From contig OX345638.1 in assembly GCA_947044365.1 (NCBI GenBank), forward strand, positions 211,001 to 275,000: DNA of 64,000 nucleotides, written 5' to 3'. The position numbers and the translations under genes are program-made. The stretch's first letter is position 1, and each line of letters starts with the position of its first letter. Below, piece after piece: positions 49,727 to 62,449 of this stretch. The notes beneath the pieces were generated by a model that was not told the DNA's origin, made no database searches, and saw only the letters and a list, made by a program, of their open reading frames with translations. Source of the stretch: Petrosia ficiformis (lineage: Eukaryota > Porifera > Demospongiae > Haplosclerida > Petrosiidae).

Positions 49727-49849
49727 CGGGACAAGTTTAAAAGAGACTGTTGTGTGTTCAAATAGACTTTTGTATTTATAATGTAAAGTTTTTAATATTT
49801 ATTGTATAATAATTATTATAATATTTATATTTCTATTTGTAGTCAATAA

Positions 49850-50528
49850 TAATACTATTAATAGTAACATGTATTGTACTATTAATAGTAACATGTAATG
49901 TACTATTAATAGTAACATGTATTGTACTATTAATAGTAACATGTATTGTACTATTAATAGTAACATGTAATGTACTATTAATAGTAACATGTATTGTACT
50001 ATTAATAGTAACATGTATTGTACTATTAATAGTAACATGTATTGTACTATTAATAGTAACATGTAATGTACTATTGCTAGTAACGGGTATTGTACTATTA
50101 ATAGTAACATGTATTGTACTATTAATAGTAACGTGTATTGTACTATTAATAGTAACATGTAATGTACTATTAATAGTAACATGTATTGTACTATTAATAA
50201 TAACACATAACGTACTATTAATAGTAACATGCAATGTACTATTAATAGTAACACATTATGTGTTACTATTAATAGTACAATACATGTTACTATTAATAGT
50301 ACATTACATGTTACTATTAATAGTACATTATGTGTTACATATACTGTACTATTAATAGTAACATGTACCGTACTATTAATAGTAACACATAACATACTAT
50401 TAATAGTAACATGTAATGTACTATTAATAGTAACACATATTGTACTATTAATAGTAACGTGTATTGTACTATTAATAGTTACAATACATGTTACTATTAA
50501 TAGTAACATGTATTGTACTATTACTATT
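49850..50528. repeat. About 24-bp palindrome minisatellite, second array
   Basis: Same unit as 47330-47707 (tactattaatagtaacatgt). Part of the array (about 50255-50340 and again near 50480) is in inverted orientation. It occupies the gap between profilin-like gene 2 and the 3' end of GTF2F2. Confidence 0.94.
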
Positions 50529-50601
50529 CAGCGTTACGTTGTGCGTATATCTTATATTGTGAAATAGATGACTATATTGATTTATTTATTATTATGAGTG
50601 T

Positions 50602-53289
50602 TTATTGTTGTGATGTTGGGACAGTACTAGTTCCTGATGTGTTAGACATCTTGTATTCTGGTTTTAATTCCCACATATATTTGAAAGGGCCTTTTGTGTG
50701 ATTCACACAAACCTCCTTTAATATTTCCTTTAAATATACCTAATGAATATAATTATACATATGTATATATATAATAATATATAACACAGAGTCACATTTA
50801 CGTACGTACACACATTGACTTACACACATTGTAACATACACACATACATCACATACATACACAAATACATAGATGGACGGATACAGTGCTGAAATACTAT
50901 CTGATATACTCACTACTGGTTGTTGTGTAATGTTGACAAGATCTTTTAAAGTATATTGATCACTATGTTGAAAAGCAGAGAAGAGTAGATCCAATACAAC
51001 TCCTTTCTCATCTCTAGCTTTCTTTAATTCTTTCTTCTTCTTGAGTTCATGTTCTTTCTAAAAGGGAGACGATGAAGACAAGAGGAGATATGGGAGGGGA
51101 GAAGGAGATGGAAAGAGAGGTGGGCAGACAAGGTGAGGGAGAGATAGATAGAATGGAGGAGGATGAGGGAGAGATAGATAGATAGGTAGAATGAGATATA
51201 CAGAGGGAGAGAAAGAGATGGAAAGAGAGAGGAGGCAGGAAGGAGAGGGAGAGATAGATAGATAGAGGATTAATGGAGGCAAGAGATAAGTATTGGGATA
51301 CAGAGAGTAGGATAAATAAGGAAATTGGACAGATAGTATCATACATCTTCTTTATGAATGGAAACAGGTTTATATGAATTTGTTGGTGTTTCTGATAAAT
51401 GTTGAACAGTGAATTTTGTCTTCTCTGCGTGTTGCATCTGGTGTCTATACAGATAGACGAGGAAATCAATATATATATGTATATATGTACTGATGTATGT
51501 ATGTATTATGTATATATGCATCTATAATGTATATATGTATATCAGTGTTTTTGATAAGCTCATATGGCGCACCATTGGCCCAATGAGCTTCTTATTTGGC
51601 ACTGCACAGTTCTCTCTTTGGGCCAGTGGCGTAGTTAATTATGATTATATTGTCACTAATAGTTCGTTAATTGGTTCAAGATGTATTCCCAATGGCACAC
51701 ACACTAACTATTGTTGAGCCAATTTGGCCCATGATTCAAAATTTATCAAAAACTCTAATGTATATGCATGTAATATTCTATAACCTTTTTAGAATCATGT
51801 ATTTAGGACTGTTAACAGGTTGTATTTCAGCTCTCTGAATAACCTTTCCTTCTGAGGCTAACTCACCTGTTGAAATATTCATAATTATATAAGAAAACAA
51901 TATATTATACTATATGTAACAGTCATTTCCAATCCAAGGGACACTGGATTTACTTACCAATCTCCTGACCCCTCAGCTATGATAAGTATAGTATAATCTC
52001 TAAACTGAGCTCATTATAAATTCATTAAATATTGTTATGGAAACGTGTGATAAAGCTTCTTAGTAATTAAACTCACTTTAATATTCAGTCCATGTATACA
52101 GTGCGGTTACCATAGTGACTGAACCATAATAGTACATATATACATACGTATTTAAAACTATGAATTTATATTGCTCTTGTACCTGAAGACATATCTTCTG
52201 AGAATGTGTGTAAGCATTGTGATGATGTTTGATGAATATTCACTTTGTGTTCTCGTGGAAGCTCTAAACTTTTAGCATCTCCTGATTTCACTTGAATTAG
52301 ATCAGGATCAAGAAAAAACTGTACCTATTTGTATGTATGTATGTGTATGTGTGTGTGTGTATGTATGTATGCATGTATGTATGTATGTATGTATGTATGT
52401 ATGTGTGTATGTATGTATGTATGTATGTATGTATGTATGTTTCAATAAGTATATATTATATATATGTATATTAGGGTTTCATTTCGGGGGGTGGGGTGAG
52501 GAGGTATTGGCCAAGCCCTTGGAATTTGTATGTCAATAAGCACACTACAATAACCTTGTATGTCACCCGATCAAAGTCTTTCAAATTCATGTTATGCCTG
52601 TAACAGATAATATTATTGATCAAAACCACTTTGGAAACATAATAAGGACATCATTATCTAACTCTTGAAACAGTTTTGGCTCAATCTGAAACGACTGATT
52701 TTGCAATGAAAAAATCAAGACCAAGGCTATAGTTCAGGGTAAAAATTCAAATTTCAAGAGAATACTAAAATCCTTGGAATTCATTTGCCAATAAGCACAC
52801 TAAGATAGCCTTGTATGTCGCCCCTTAAAGTCTCCTTAAAATTCATGTTTCACCCCCCACACTTAATGAATTTTCTAATGGTACTACATAATTATATATG
52901 AAAGAATGCATGTACGTATATATGTGTATGTACACTCGTATATATGTGTATGTACACTCGTATATATGTGTATGTACACTCGTATATATATGTATGTACA
53001 CTTTGTATTGTATATTGAAATGTCATTGTGTGAACATATTTGATATAATGATAAGATACGTCATACCTGTGCTTTGTTGGCTCTTCTAATAACAAAAATA
53101 ATTTAATTAATACTTGAACTGATAATCATTAACTAACGTTATTTTCATTTTTCCAAGATTTTCTCCTTTCCCAGCATTACGCCATGCCTCTGAGAGATAG
53201 TTAGGTACTTTAACAAGCCACACTCCTCGAGTGGCATGCACAGTATTAAAGCTACGTCTTGGAGACTTCTTCTTAACATCAGTAGCCAT
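50602..53289 (-). CDS. GTF2F2: TFIIF beta subunit (RAP30)
   Basis: General RNA polymerase II initiation factor subunit. Seven exons: 53138-53289, 53067-53085, 52183-52324, 51785-51866, 51345-51444, 50914-51057, 50602-50739; about 258 aa (human 249). The N-terminal dimerisation part has GVWLVKVPNYLSEAW. The middle has LELPREH and VIQRAEIQPV, and the C-terminal winged helix has LDLLFSAFQ, YTLKDLVNITQQPV and VYLKEILKE, then WELKPEY. The second exon is only 19 nt. The exon at 51866 begins GTGAGT right after its acceptor. The start codon is 57 bp downstream of the ZC3H13 stop on the same strand. Confidence 0.95.
51060..51265. repeat. GGA/GATA purine-rich tract
   Basis: Degenerate agggagagatagatag units in a GTF2F2 intron. 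Opposite-strand frames read Ser/Leu/Pro and are not coding. Confidence 0.8.
52480..52865. repeat. Direct repeat pair in a GTF2F2 intron
   Basis: Two copies of about 85 bp, at about 52515-52602 and 52770-52855, share ccttggaatt, caataagcacacta and ccttgtatgtc. C-rich and G-rich blocks (ggggggtgggg near 52485; caccccccac near 52850) face each other at the outer ends, so this may be a degraded inverted-repeat element. Confidence 0.55.
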
Positions 53290-53346
53290 GTTTTCTTTAA
53301 TAACTATTAATAATTAATAACCCCGCCTACATATATTATCAATTAA

Positions 53347-56300
53347 TTATGTATGTCCAATGACATTGCCTATGTGTGATGGTTCTAGTTTATATGAATG
53401 GTTCTGAGAAACACTTGTATTCTGTTGATAAAGTGAGACACTTGAACTGAACATTTCAGAATCCATTGTGTTTGATAAAGAAGAAGATAGATGTACCTAA
53501 ATGTGTATAATTATACATAGTAATAAATTATATACGAAAAATGAGTGTAATTTATGTACATATACATGTACATATATACATACATACATACATACATACA
53601 TACATGTACATACATATATAAATATATACACACATACATACATACGTATATACATAGTCATACATATATATACATACATGTACATGTACATATAGAAAAC
53701 ACACTTTTTTGTTGTTTCTCAGTTTTTTTCTCATATTATAATCAACCCTAGCAGTGAGTGCTCTACGACAAGATCCAATATCATATAAAGTTTCCATTCT
53801 GTGAATATGTTCTTTCACAAATGAAGCCACAGAGTTACCTTGGCTATGACCTCCAAACACATCAGGGGTGACCTCCCATGGTATTTGATGATCCCCGAAT
53901 CGTTCTTTCATATGCGTTGAGACTAGCGACTGAATTTGATTGGATAGTTCGGGACCAGCAAGTTCCACGGACACACCTATTTTCGAGAAAATAGCTCCGG
54001 CTTTTAAACCTTCCATAACAGATGTTTTTCTCTCTTTCAATTTCGGAAGAGGGATTTTAACCAAAGAGAACCAATCAATCACATGACTTTCGCTCTCAGA
54101 GTCACTAAAAGAGTCGTAAATGGAACGTTTCCTGGTCATTTTTTTGTGTACAGGTCCATCTATTCCTCGGTCCCTTTTTTGCTTTGACCTATCAAAAGAT
54201 TTCCCTTTGTCTCTATGATCATCTTTAACACTTCCATCCATCTTCATTCGTTTGGGATGACCCATTTCACCATCGCTTAGTGTCTCTCTCTCTCTCTTTC
54301 TTTTCGAACGTTCCTCATCAATATGATAATAGCGAGTATCTCCTTCATGATGTTCACCATCACCAATTCTCTCATCACCTCTATCCCTTCTCTCCCCACG
54401 ACCTGGCTCTCGTAATGACTTCGATCTAAAGCAAAATACATCATTATTTATATATACACACTTCATTATACACAGGTCACATGACAGGCAAAACCTGCTC
54501 TCCCTTTATTACTGGTAATGTGGGCATTAAATAGAATATCACTTAGTTATGAGAAAGCCACATAAATTTACAAATGACAAACAAGTATCACAATGTATAC
54601 ATACATTCCTTGGATGGCTTAAATTCTCATAGATTTGTTATTGTACAATGTGGTTGAGGTTCAGTGATCAAGTATATATATCATGCACCCAGCGTGGTAA
54701 TATTATGATTAATAATATTACCAATAATTGAGGTTCAGTGATCAACTATATATATGTACATGTATATGTAACATATCATACATCCAGTGTGGTAATATTA
54801 TGATTAATATTATTAATAATTGAGGTTCAGTGATCAACTATATATATGTACATGTATATGTAACATATCATACATCCAGTGTGGTAATATTATGATTAAT
54901 AATATTACCAATAATTGAGGTTCAGTGATCAACTATATATATGTACATGTATATGTAACATATCATGCACCCAGTGTGGTAATATTATGATTAATAATTA
55001 TTATTAATAATTGAGGTTCAGTGATCAACTATATATATGTACATGTATATGTAACATATCATACATCCAGTGTGGTAATATTATGATTAATATTATTAAT
55101 AATTGAGGTTCAGTGATCAACTATATATATGTACATGTATATGTAACATATCATACATCCAGTGTGGTAATATTATGATTAATATTATTAATAATTGAGG
55201 TTCAGTGATCAACTATATATATGTACATGTATATGTAACATATCATACATCCAGTGTGGTAATATTATGATTAATATTATTAATAATTGAGGTTCAGTGA
55301 TCAACTATATATATGTACATGTATATGTAACATATCATGCACCCAGTGTGGTAATATTATGATTAATATTATTAATAATTGAGGTTCAGTGATCAACTAT
55401 ATATATGTACATGTATATGTAACATATCATGCACCCAGTGTGGTAATATTATGATTAATATTATTAATAATTGAGGTTCAGTGATCAACTATATATATGT
55501 ACATGTATATGTAACATATCATGCACCCAGTGTGGTAATATTATGATTAATAATTATTATTAATAATTGAGGTTCAGTGATCAACTATATATATGTACAT
55601 GTATATGTAACATATCATACATCCAGTGTGGTAATATTATGATTAATATTATTAATAATTGAGGTTCAGTGATCAACTATATATATGTACATGTATATGT
55701 AACATATCATACATCCAGTGTGGTAATATTATGATTAATATTATTAATAATTGAGGTTCAGTGATCAACTATATATATGTACATGTATATGTAACATATC
55801 ATGCACCCAGTGTGGTAATATTATGATTAATATTATTAATAATTGAGGTTCAGTGATCAACTATATATATGTACATGTATATGTAACATATCATACACCC
55901 AGCGTGGTAATATTATGATTAATATTATTAATAATTGAGGTTTAGTGATCAACTATATATATGTAACATATCATGCACCCAGCGTGGTAATATTAGGATT
56001 AATATTATTAATAATTGAGGTTCAGTGATCAACTATATATATATGTACATGTATATGTAACATATCATACATCCAGTGTGGTAATATTATTAATAATATT
56101 TAGTCGGTTGAGGTTCAATGATCAACTATAAACACACACATGTATATATCATATATTAACTATAATAGGATATTGGCTAAGTATACTAATATAGTAGTAA
56201 TTTAGTGGGTTGAGGTTCAGTGATCAATGATATACATGTACATGTGTATTATTCATTATATATATATAGTACATTGGTTTAGTATAGTAATATAATAGCT

Positions 56301-58505
56301 ATTGATACTAGTAATATGATATAAGTATTACTTGTCACACCATCTGTTACAAACAAATTCCATTTCCTTTTATGATCAAACCTGGTATCTATAAACTTTA
56401 TACTATTAAACGTTTAGTTGGCATCCATCCCAGTAGCTCACTTTGCAAACAGCTGAATATTCCATTACATACACATCTACTACAAGCTGGAATCAATATC
56501 ATTTCAACTATTATATTTATTGGCATACACAATTGAACAGTACAGCTGTTTTAGTTTGACAATAATGACCACTTTTAGTTATAGCTATTTTTAGTTTAGT
56601 TATAGTTATAGTTAACTCACAATACCTTACTAAAAGAGGTTTAGTTATAGTTATAGTTAACTCATAATACCTTACTAAAAGAGGTTTTAGTTATAGTTAT
56701 AGTTAACTCATAATACCTTACTAAAAGAGGTTTAGTTATAGTTATAGTTAACTCACAATACCTCACTAAAAGAGGTTTTAGTTAGTTATAGTTAACTCAC
56801 AATATCTTACTGAAAGAGGTTTAGTTAGCAACATTAATAAATATTATAGTATGCCAAGTTTGGTGAAAATATCTTGGCATGAAGATGTGCTACATGTAAT
56901 AGTTTTAATCATGATCAAAGTAAATAAATAATTAATAATTAAAGCAGGAATGTTGTTCATCGAGTTACAATTACTCAACCATATACTCTCTGACCATAAG
57001 CCACACCTCTTTAAATATATCCCTAAATACAGTCGAAGGAACTAGCCAAATGACAGTTTGTGCAGATATAGGGAAGCTTCTTAGACACTCAATATCAGTG
57101 CCTTCCTTTACTAAAAAGCATATACATGTATTATTACTATAGTACATGTAAGTTATTGAGTTACAGTATAATCATACATTACATATATATATATATATAT
57201 GGGCTATGGATACACAATTAAGTATATTGTACTGGATAAACAGCACTAAATGCCAGCTGGAATCCAGCCAATGTCCTGGATAGAACACTTAAACTATACA
57301 CTACATTACATCACATCCTAATTTCGAGGTCATCATGAATGTGAACAGACTTTACATCATTACACAACTACTACTATATCAACGACACTCCACAGTAACA
57401 CTGGTAAGAAACATTGAGAGATGAAACAAGACACTCTCCTGTTTTCATACCTCTTCAATGCCGTATGACTGCCTTTCTTCTTTTCTCTTTCTTCGATGTT
57501 ATCACTCTCTCCCCCTTCAGTTGAACTGTGTGAAGTACTGCTTCTGTGGCGTTTTGATTTATCAGAGAAAGATGATGAATGTCTCTCCTTCTCTCTGTCA
57601 GATCTAATAATAACACATATATATTAACCAAAATTCAAAAAGGAATGCTTTACTAATCTCGTCTCAAATAGAAAATACACACTAAATGTTATAATTAATA
57701 AGGCTGAAAGAGTGAAGTGAGAAATGTTGATAGTCACAGGGAATCAAACCCAGGGCCACTGATTTCAGCTGCTAGTGCTCTCACCACTGTGTGAGCAAAC
57801 ATTTAAGGAACAGACAGACATATACACAAAATTCATCTGTGTTCCATTCATACAATATTTATCAACAAAGGGTGAAATCCACCACTCCCCAAATTAATTA
57901 AGTGAATGTTCACAATTAATCAAAAGAATTTCTACAATTCCAATCATTGCATAGGGCATGACCCAGACACCTGTACAATCCCAACATCTATTCTCCCCCA
58001 TTCTTCCAAAAATCCACCAGCTATGAAACCACACATACATTATACATGTATATACATGTACCTCAATCGTATATAATTTATTTATCTTTGCAATTTCTCT
58101 TACTTGATATCACTCCTTCGAGAAGCTAAAACCGGTTTTTCTCGTTTAGTTGGTCTGGCGTCAATAGACGAGGTTGTTGGTTCTACATCATCGTAACCAT
58201 GGCGACGCTTACGAGGACCTCTTTCCTGTTCCCTTATTGTAATAAAAATTAAAACAATTTATATACCACTTAAAATTATTAAAAATACCTCTTATCACGT
58301 GATCTCTCATCTGGTAAACCATGCTTTTCTGAATAGTGTCTGTGTCTAACTGTGGGATGCTGGAAGAAAAGACACACCCATTAATTAAAAATAATTGTAC
58401 TATTATAAAAAATTGTGCTTTATTTCTCACATGTGTTGTTGCTTCCCCATCATTACCAGGACCCAACCTATCGAATACACTTATTCTCTTACTGTGTCTA
58501 CTCAT
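53347..58505 (-). CDS. ZC3H13: Short ZC3H13-like m6A-writer adaptor
   Basis: ZC3H13/Flacc links WTAP/Virilizer to the METTL3 complex in animals. Six exons: 58431-58505, 58289-58359, 58104-58232, 57451-57603, 53705-54425, 53347-53496; about 432 aa against about 1668 in human. The N terminus RISVFDRLGPG matches human RRPSVFERLGPS. A charged Arg/Ser/Glu/Asp region follows. The conserved C-terminal domain is present: VIDWFSL, AGAIFSKIGVSVELAGPELS, LYDIGSCRRALTARVDY and a short end resembling human DNELLRLSLRLF. The CCCH zinc finger that follows the N-terminal motif in human is not seen. An intron of about 3 kb between the fourth and fifth exons holds large minisatellites. Confidence 0.85.
54640..56110. 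repeat. About 92-bp minisatellite in a ZC3H13 intron
   Basis: About 16 units of the type tgaggttcagtgatcaacta plus a TATATGTACATGTATATGTAA block plus cagtgtggtaatattatg. Units come in recurring variants (catacatcc, catgcaccc), which suggests block-wise expansion. Confidence 0.95.
56540..56830. repeat. 45-bp tandem array of the CTTTTAGTAAGG-family core
   Basis: About six units of ttagttatagttaactcata plus ataccttactaaaagaggt. This is the tandem form of the dispersed family described at 22640. Confidence 0.9.
57685..57800 (-). mobile_element. tRNA-derived SINE copy 3
   Basis: Reverse-strand copy of the family at 2990 and 35172: cagtggtgagagcact head, gggtttgattccc B box, and cactctttcagcctta tail. 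In a ZC3H13 intron. Confidence 0.75.
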
Positions 58506-58746
58506 AGAATGTTTTCTGAACTTGAGGGACTATTCTAATTAATGCACACTTAATTAATTAATTAATATTAAATTATAATATTCATGATGCTGCTGCAGCT
58601 GGTGTATATACCATAAAGGGGGTGACTATTATTGCTGCTACTAAAAATAAAACAAAAGCCACAGAAGAAAAAAAGGCGAGGTCTCTGTGATTGATCGTGG
58701 TTGTGCTGCGTGGTGAAGTTCAGAAGTGAAGTGAGAAGTCTCAATT
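58506..58746. promoter_or_regulatory. Divergent intergenic region, ZC3H13 / profilin-like 3
   Basis: 241 bp between start codons of divergent genes. Contains ATTAATTAATTAA-type sequence near 58547-58565 and a purine-rich leader before the plus-strand ATG. No defined core element. Confidence 0.45.
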
Positions 58747-58956
58747 ATGTCTTGGAATAGTTACATTGATACTGTTAAGGCTTATAGCAGAGATGCTACT
58801 GGTAAGGAACATATAGATAGAGCTTGTATTATTGGTCTGGATGGTGTGAGGTACACTGATGATACTCATCCTAGCTCTTTGAAGGTAAAGGTTCTTGTGT
58901 TTAATTATATATATATATATATATTATATGCATATTAACTATTCTTTGCAAATGTT

Positions 58957-59000
<44 letters not shown>

Positions 59001-59073
59001 TATATATTTATATTACAAAAAAAAATTAATTGTATTGAATTTATGATTAGCCCTTCTTGAGTTAGGATAGAAA

Positions 59074-59110
<37 letters not shown>

Positions 59111-62037
59111 TGATTTGTTTTTGTCCTTTTCTGATGTTAATCGTAACATGTTGTAATGAGAATAGTTCGTATCATAACTCTCAGCTTACATATTAAATGA
59201 TGTGACCGAGAGAACAGAATATTAATTTTAATTGTGTACTAGTAGGGTCGATGGTATTGACAATTTTGATGCTGGTTACAAGCATCGCATAACTAAATAC
59301 CAACCAGCCATGTGTTTCATGATTCATCGTACCCATAAACATTTTATTGGCATCAAACCGCCTGAAATACCACTAGCAACTTATTCATGCTAATGCACTT
59401 CCATATATATCTTAATACATATCTTTTTTGGCATACTGGAGTACAAGTGGTTTGTATCAATTCATTTGTACAACCACAACACTAAACAGCACGTGTACTC
59501 GTGTAGTGTCTTCTGTTCAAGAAATAGATGTATAGCACTCTCTTCCAAATTAATTGCTCCCTAGAAACCCCAAAAAACACTGCTGGAGTACTATTTCAGC
59601 TGGCCATGTGCTCAAAAGTAAGGGCATGGCACATTAATTAACTGTGTATTAGCATGTGATACCATACCATTACTAAACTTCAAAACTAGTGAGCATTGCG
59701 TGTTGATCTGAGGTCAGCTGACTATCACGTGGCCATTTAGTGCTGCCACTGTTTATATCACAATAACTATAATAATTATTAATTATTCATTGATATTAAG
59801 TTTAGTTACATTAATGTTATCCTCTGCACTTCACACTTCCTGTAGCTTTTAGATACAACTTTGAACTGAAATGAGGTAAGAGAATCTGGATGCCTGCTTA
59901 CCTTAGTCGTCATCTTGCTCTTGGCCGACGCCCACTTTTCCGAAAGTTGAGTGTTTTTTTGCTTTCCAAAGTTTTCGTGTTGAAGAATTAAGCTGCGGAC
60001 ACCTTTAAGCTTGCAGAAAATCAACATGGATACCTACTTTCCAGATTTTGTTTATTTCAAAGATGACACCATTTTTAACAAGTGTATATAGAGAAAAAAA
60101 ACATTCCTATATTTGCTTTGTGATGACTATGTATTAAGCATTGCTGCTGGCACTAGTGTCTCTACCTTTCTGTGTACTCGAAAGCTGGGGCCTGAAGTAA
60201 GTGTAAGCCCAATTGCAGACTAAATACACAGATCTCTGATGAACTGACTAAGTACTCCTTCAAGGTTCTAAATGATGACTTCCTCATGAGACTGAAACTC
60301 AGCAACTTATCATACTTGTTAAAGATTCTTGGATAATATTTATACTGTTTCTCTGCTATATACAACAGTTATTAGCAGTTTTACATCCTTTTTGAATCTT
60401 CCTGGCTGGTCTGTAGCTCAAACGCGCGTTCTTTACGTGCCACGCCCATTAATTGACCGAGCCCCCGGGAATGATGCAACTTCCTTAACTACGTATACAA
60501 CGCATAGTCGTGCATGTGACACAAGAATATATATATATAGATTCAACCCCGTGGAAAGCAATTATAGGGATGGCCCTACGGGCCATAAAAATCTGTGCAT
60601 ACGTATGCTACATGTACATCAATAGGATATATCAATAGGATATATCTTATCATATCATTGCTCGGTATATATTGATTGTGTCAGCAGTTATGATGTTCTA
60701 TGAATGTCATGTGATACTTAACATGTAAGCACTATATAGTTATGATGTTTTATGAATGTCATGTGACACTTAACGTGGCAGCACTATATGTTCTATGAAT
60801 GTCATGTGACACTTAATGTGGCAGCGCTATGTAGTAATTATATGAATGTCATGTGACAGCACATGAATGTCACGGGACACTTAACGTGGCAGCACTATAT
60901 AGTAGTTATATGAATGTCATGTGGCCACTGAGCACATTGTTATAGTTTGACAATCATGACTACTATTAGTTATAGTTATATTATGTAATTTAGTTATAGT
61001 TATAATAATATTAGGCTTACTAAAAGGTGTTTAGCTAATTTTAGTTAGTTATAGTTGTTAAAGTAGACTTGTCATTTAGTTGTATTTCAGTTAACTAAAT
61101 GGTACAATTACCTACTATGTAGTGATGAGCATTATTTTGATTATCGTGATAATCGTATCGTCTAAAGATTGCCATATCGTGGTCACAAAAATAATGATTA
61201 TTGTGCCATAACTTCAGGTTTTGTGAGTACTATCACATCTAAATCAGTTTTTCAACACTGTTTACTCAACAAATAAAAGAAGAATTAATTATAATCATAG
61301 TATTTTAGCTGCATTTATCAAATGCTGAATTCGTCTTCCTGGTCACTTATTTATACTAAACCCACTAATTGACTGAGTCCATGGCTTATTTACGCAATGT
61401 GATATTAGAATTCGTGTGAAAGCAATCTTAGGTAAGCAGTGTTCTGCCCAGGATATTTAGAGTGTGGTGATTAGATTCTAGCTTGCATTTAACATTTTGC
61501 TTGGTATATATATATATATAGTTAATTCTGTCTCAATAGCATATATATCTGTTACCTGAACGGTGGTTAATTCCTCTGAGTGGTGATTATTCCCGACTAG
61601 TGTGGGCAGAACACTAGGTATGGCCTTGCAGGTCACAAAACGTTTTTGGTGCTTAAGGGCTCAAACTTGTAGCTGAATGTTAATTAATTTCAATAGTTTT
61701 GTTCAATCAGTTGCTGCAGTGAATGTAGTAGATTACAACTTTTATTTATTTTCAGGTTACTCAGGAAGAAGTTGGTACTATAACAAGATGTATGAAGTCT
61801 AAAGATTTCACCGTATTCATGACGAGTGGAGTAAAAGCTGAAACCATTAAATACAATTTCTTAAGAGAAGAAGATAAAAAGATTGTCTATGCAAAGAAGA
61901 AAGATCAAGGCAGTTTAACCATTCAGGCAACAGATAAAGTAATAGTTATTGCTCACACAGCAGAAGGGGCCCAACAAGGGAACTCTAACGGCGGAGTACA
62001 AAAGATATGTGATTATTTGGAGTCAGTCGGTTATTAA
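58747..62037 (+). CDS. Profilin-like protein, divergent copy 3
   Basis: Two exons, 58747-58884 and 61756-62037; 139 aa. Exon 1 is almost identical to that of copy 2 (MSWNSYIDTVKAYS, IIGLDGVRYTDD). Exon 2 differs at more places (GVKAETIKYNFLREEDKK, then AHTAEGAQQGNSNGG) and ends KICDYLESVGY. Identity extends into the leader sequence only briefly. The intron is about 2.9 kb, against 0.8 kb in copy 2, swollen by TA repeats, a 39-bp minisatellite and old repeat fragments. Assigned to the profilin fold from the N- and C-terminal helices; function inferred. Confidence 0.87.
59020..60600. other. Intronic stretch with TA runs and no recognised gene
   Basis: TA microsatellites at about 58960-59000 and 59078-59108 are followed by about 1.5 kb of unique-looking sequence. 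Short open frames on the minus strand (59806-60027, 60162-60365) carry no motif I recognise; they may be remnants of a DNA transposon. A stretch at about 60395-60600 is weakly repeated at 61325-61640. Confidence 0.4.
60640..60930. repeat. About 39-bp minisatellite
   Basis: About six degenerate units of tatgaatgtcatgtgacact plus taacgtggcagcactatata in the intron of profilin-like copy 3. Confidence 0.9.
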
Positions 62038-62449
62038 CGGAACAAGTTTAGAAGAGACTGTTGTGTGTACCCGAATCATACATATTGTACTAGTAGGCTC
62101 TGTTCTTTTTTTTCTTGTGTATGTAAAGTATAATTTAGTGGAATTATTAAAGATTACTAGTAGTGTTAAACGATATTATTAATTTATTAATTATTATTTC
62201 ATTATATGTAGATTTGACCTAATCAACACTTGTTATTACTATGATTATGGCTGTTTGTGCTTTTTTTTTGTTTTGGTTGCCATTGACCACTGTATGCTTA
62301 TAGCTTGACTATAAATTATTGATATTAAATTGCGACTTGTTTGTCTCGTTAGACTGCGTCAATATTGGGATATGATGAGATATGGCTGGATGTAAATACA
62401 AAACATCATGTTTGATGATAGCTGTCCTGACATTAGACGTACACAGAAA

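Noticed and set aside
51058..51469. Ser/Leu/Pro-rich minus-strand frames near 51060-51340
   Set aside because: They are the complement of a GGA/GATA tract within a GTF2F2 intron; the real exons at 50914-51057 and 51345-51444 flank it.
59806..60365. Short open frames in the intron of profilin-like copy 3
   Set aside because: No recognisable domain; surrounding sequence looks like decayed repeats. Listed only as an unresolved stretch.
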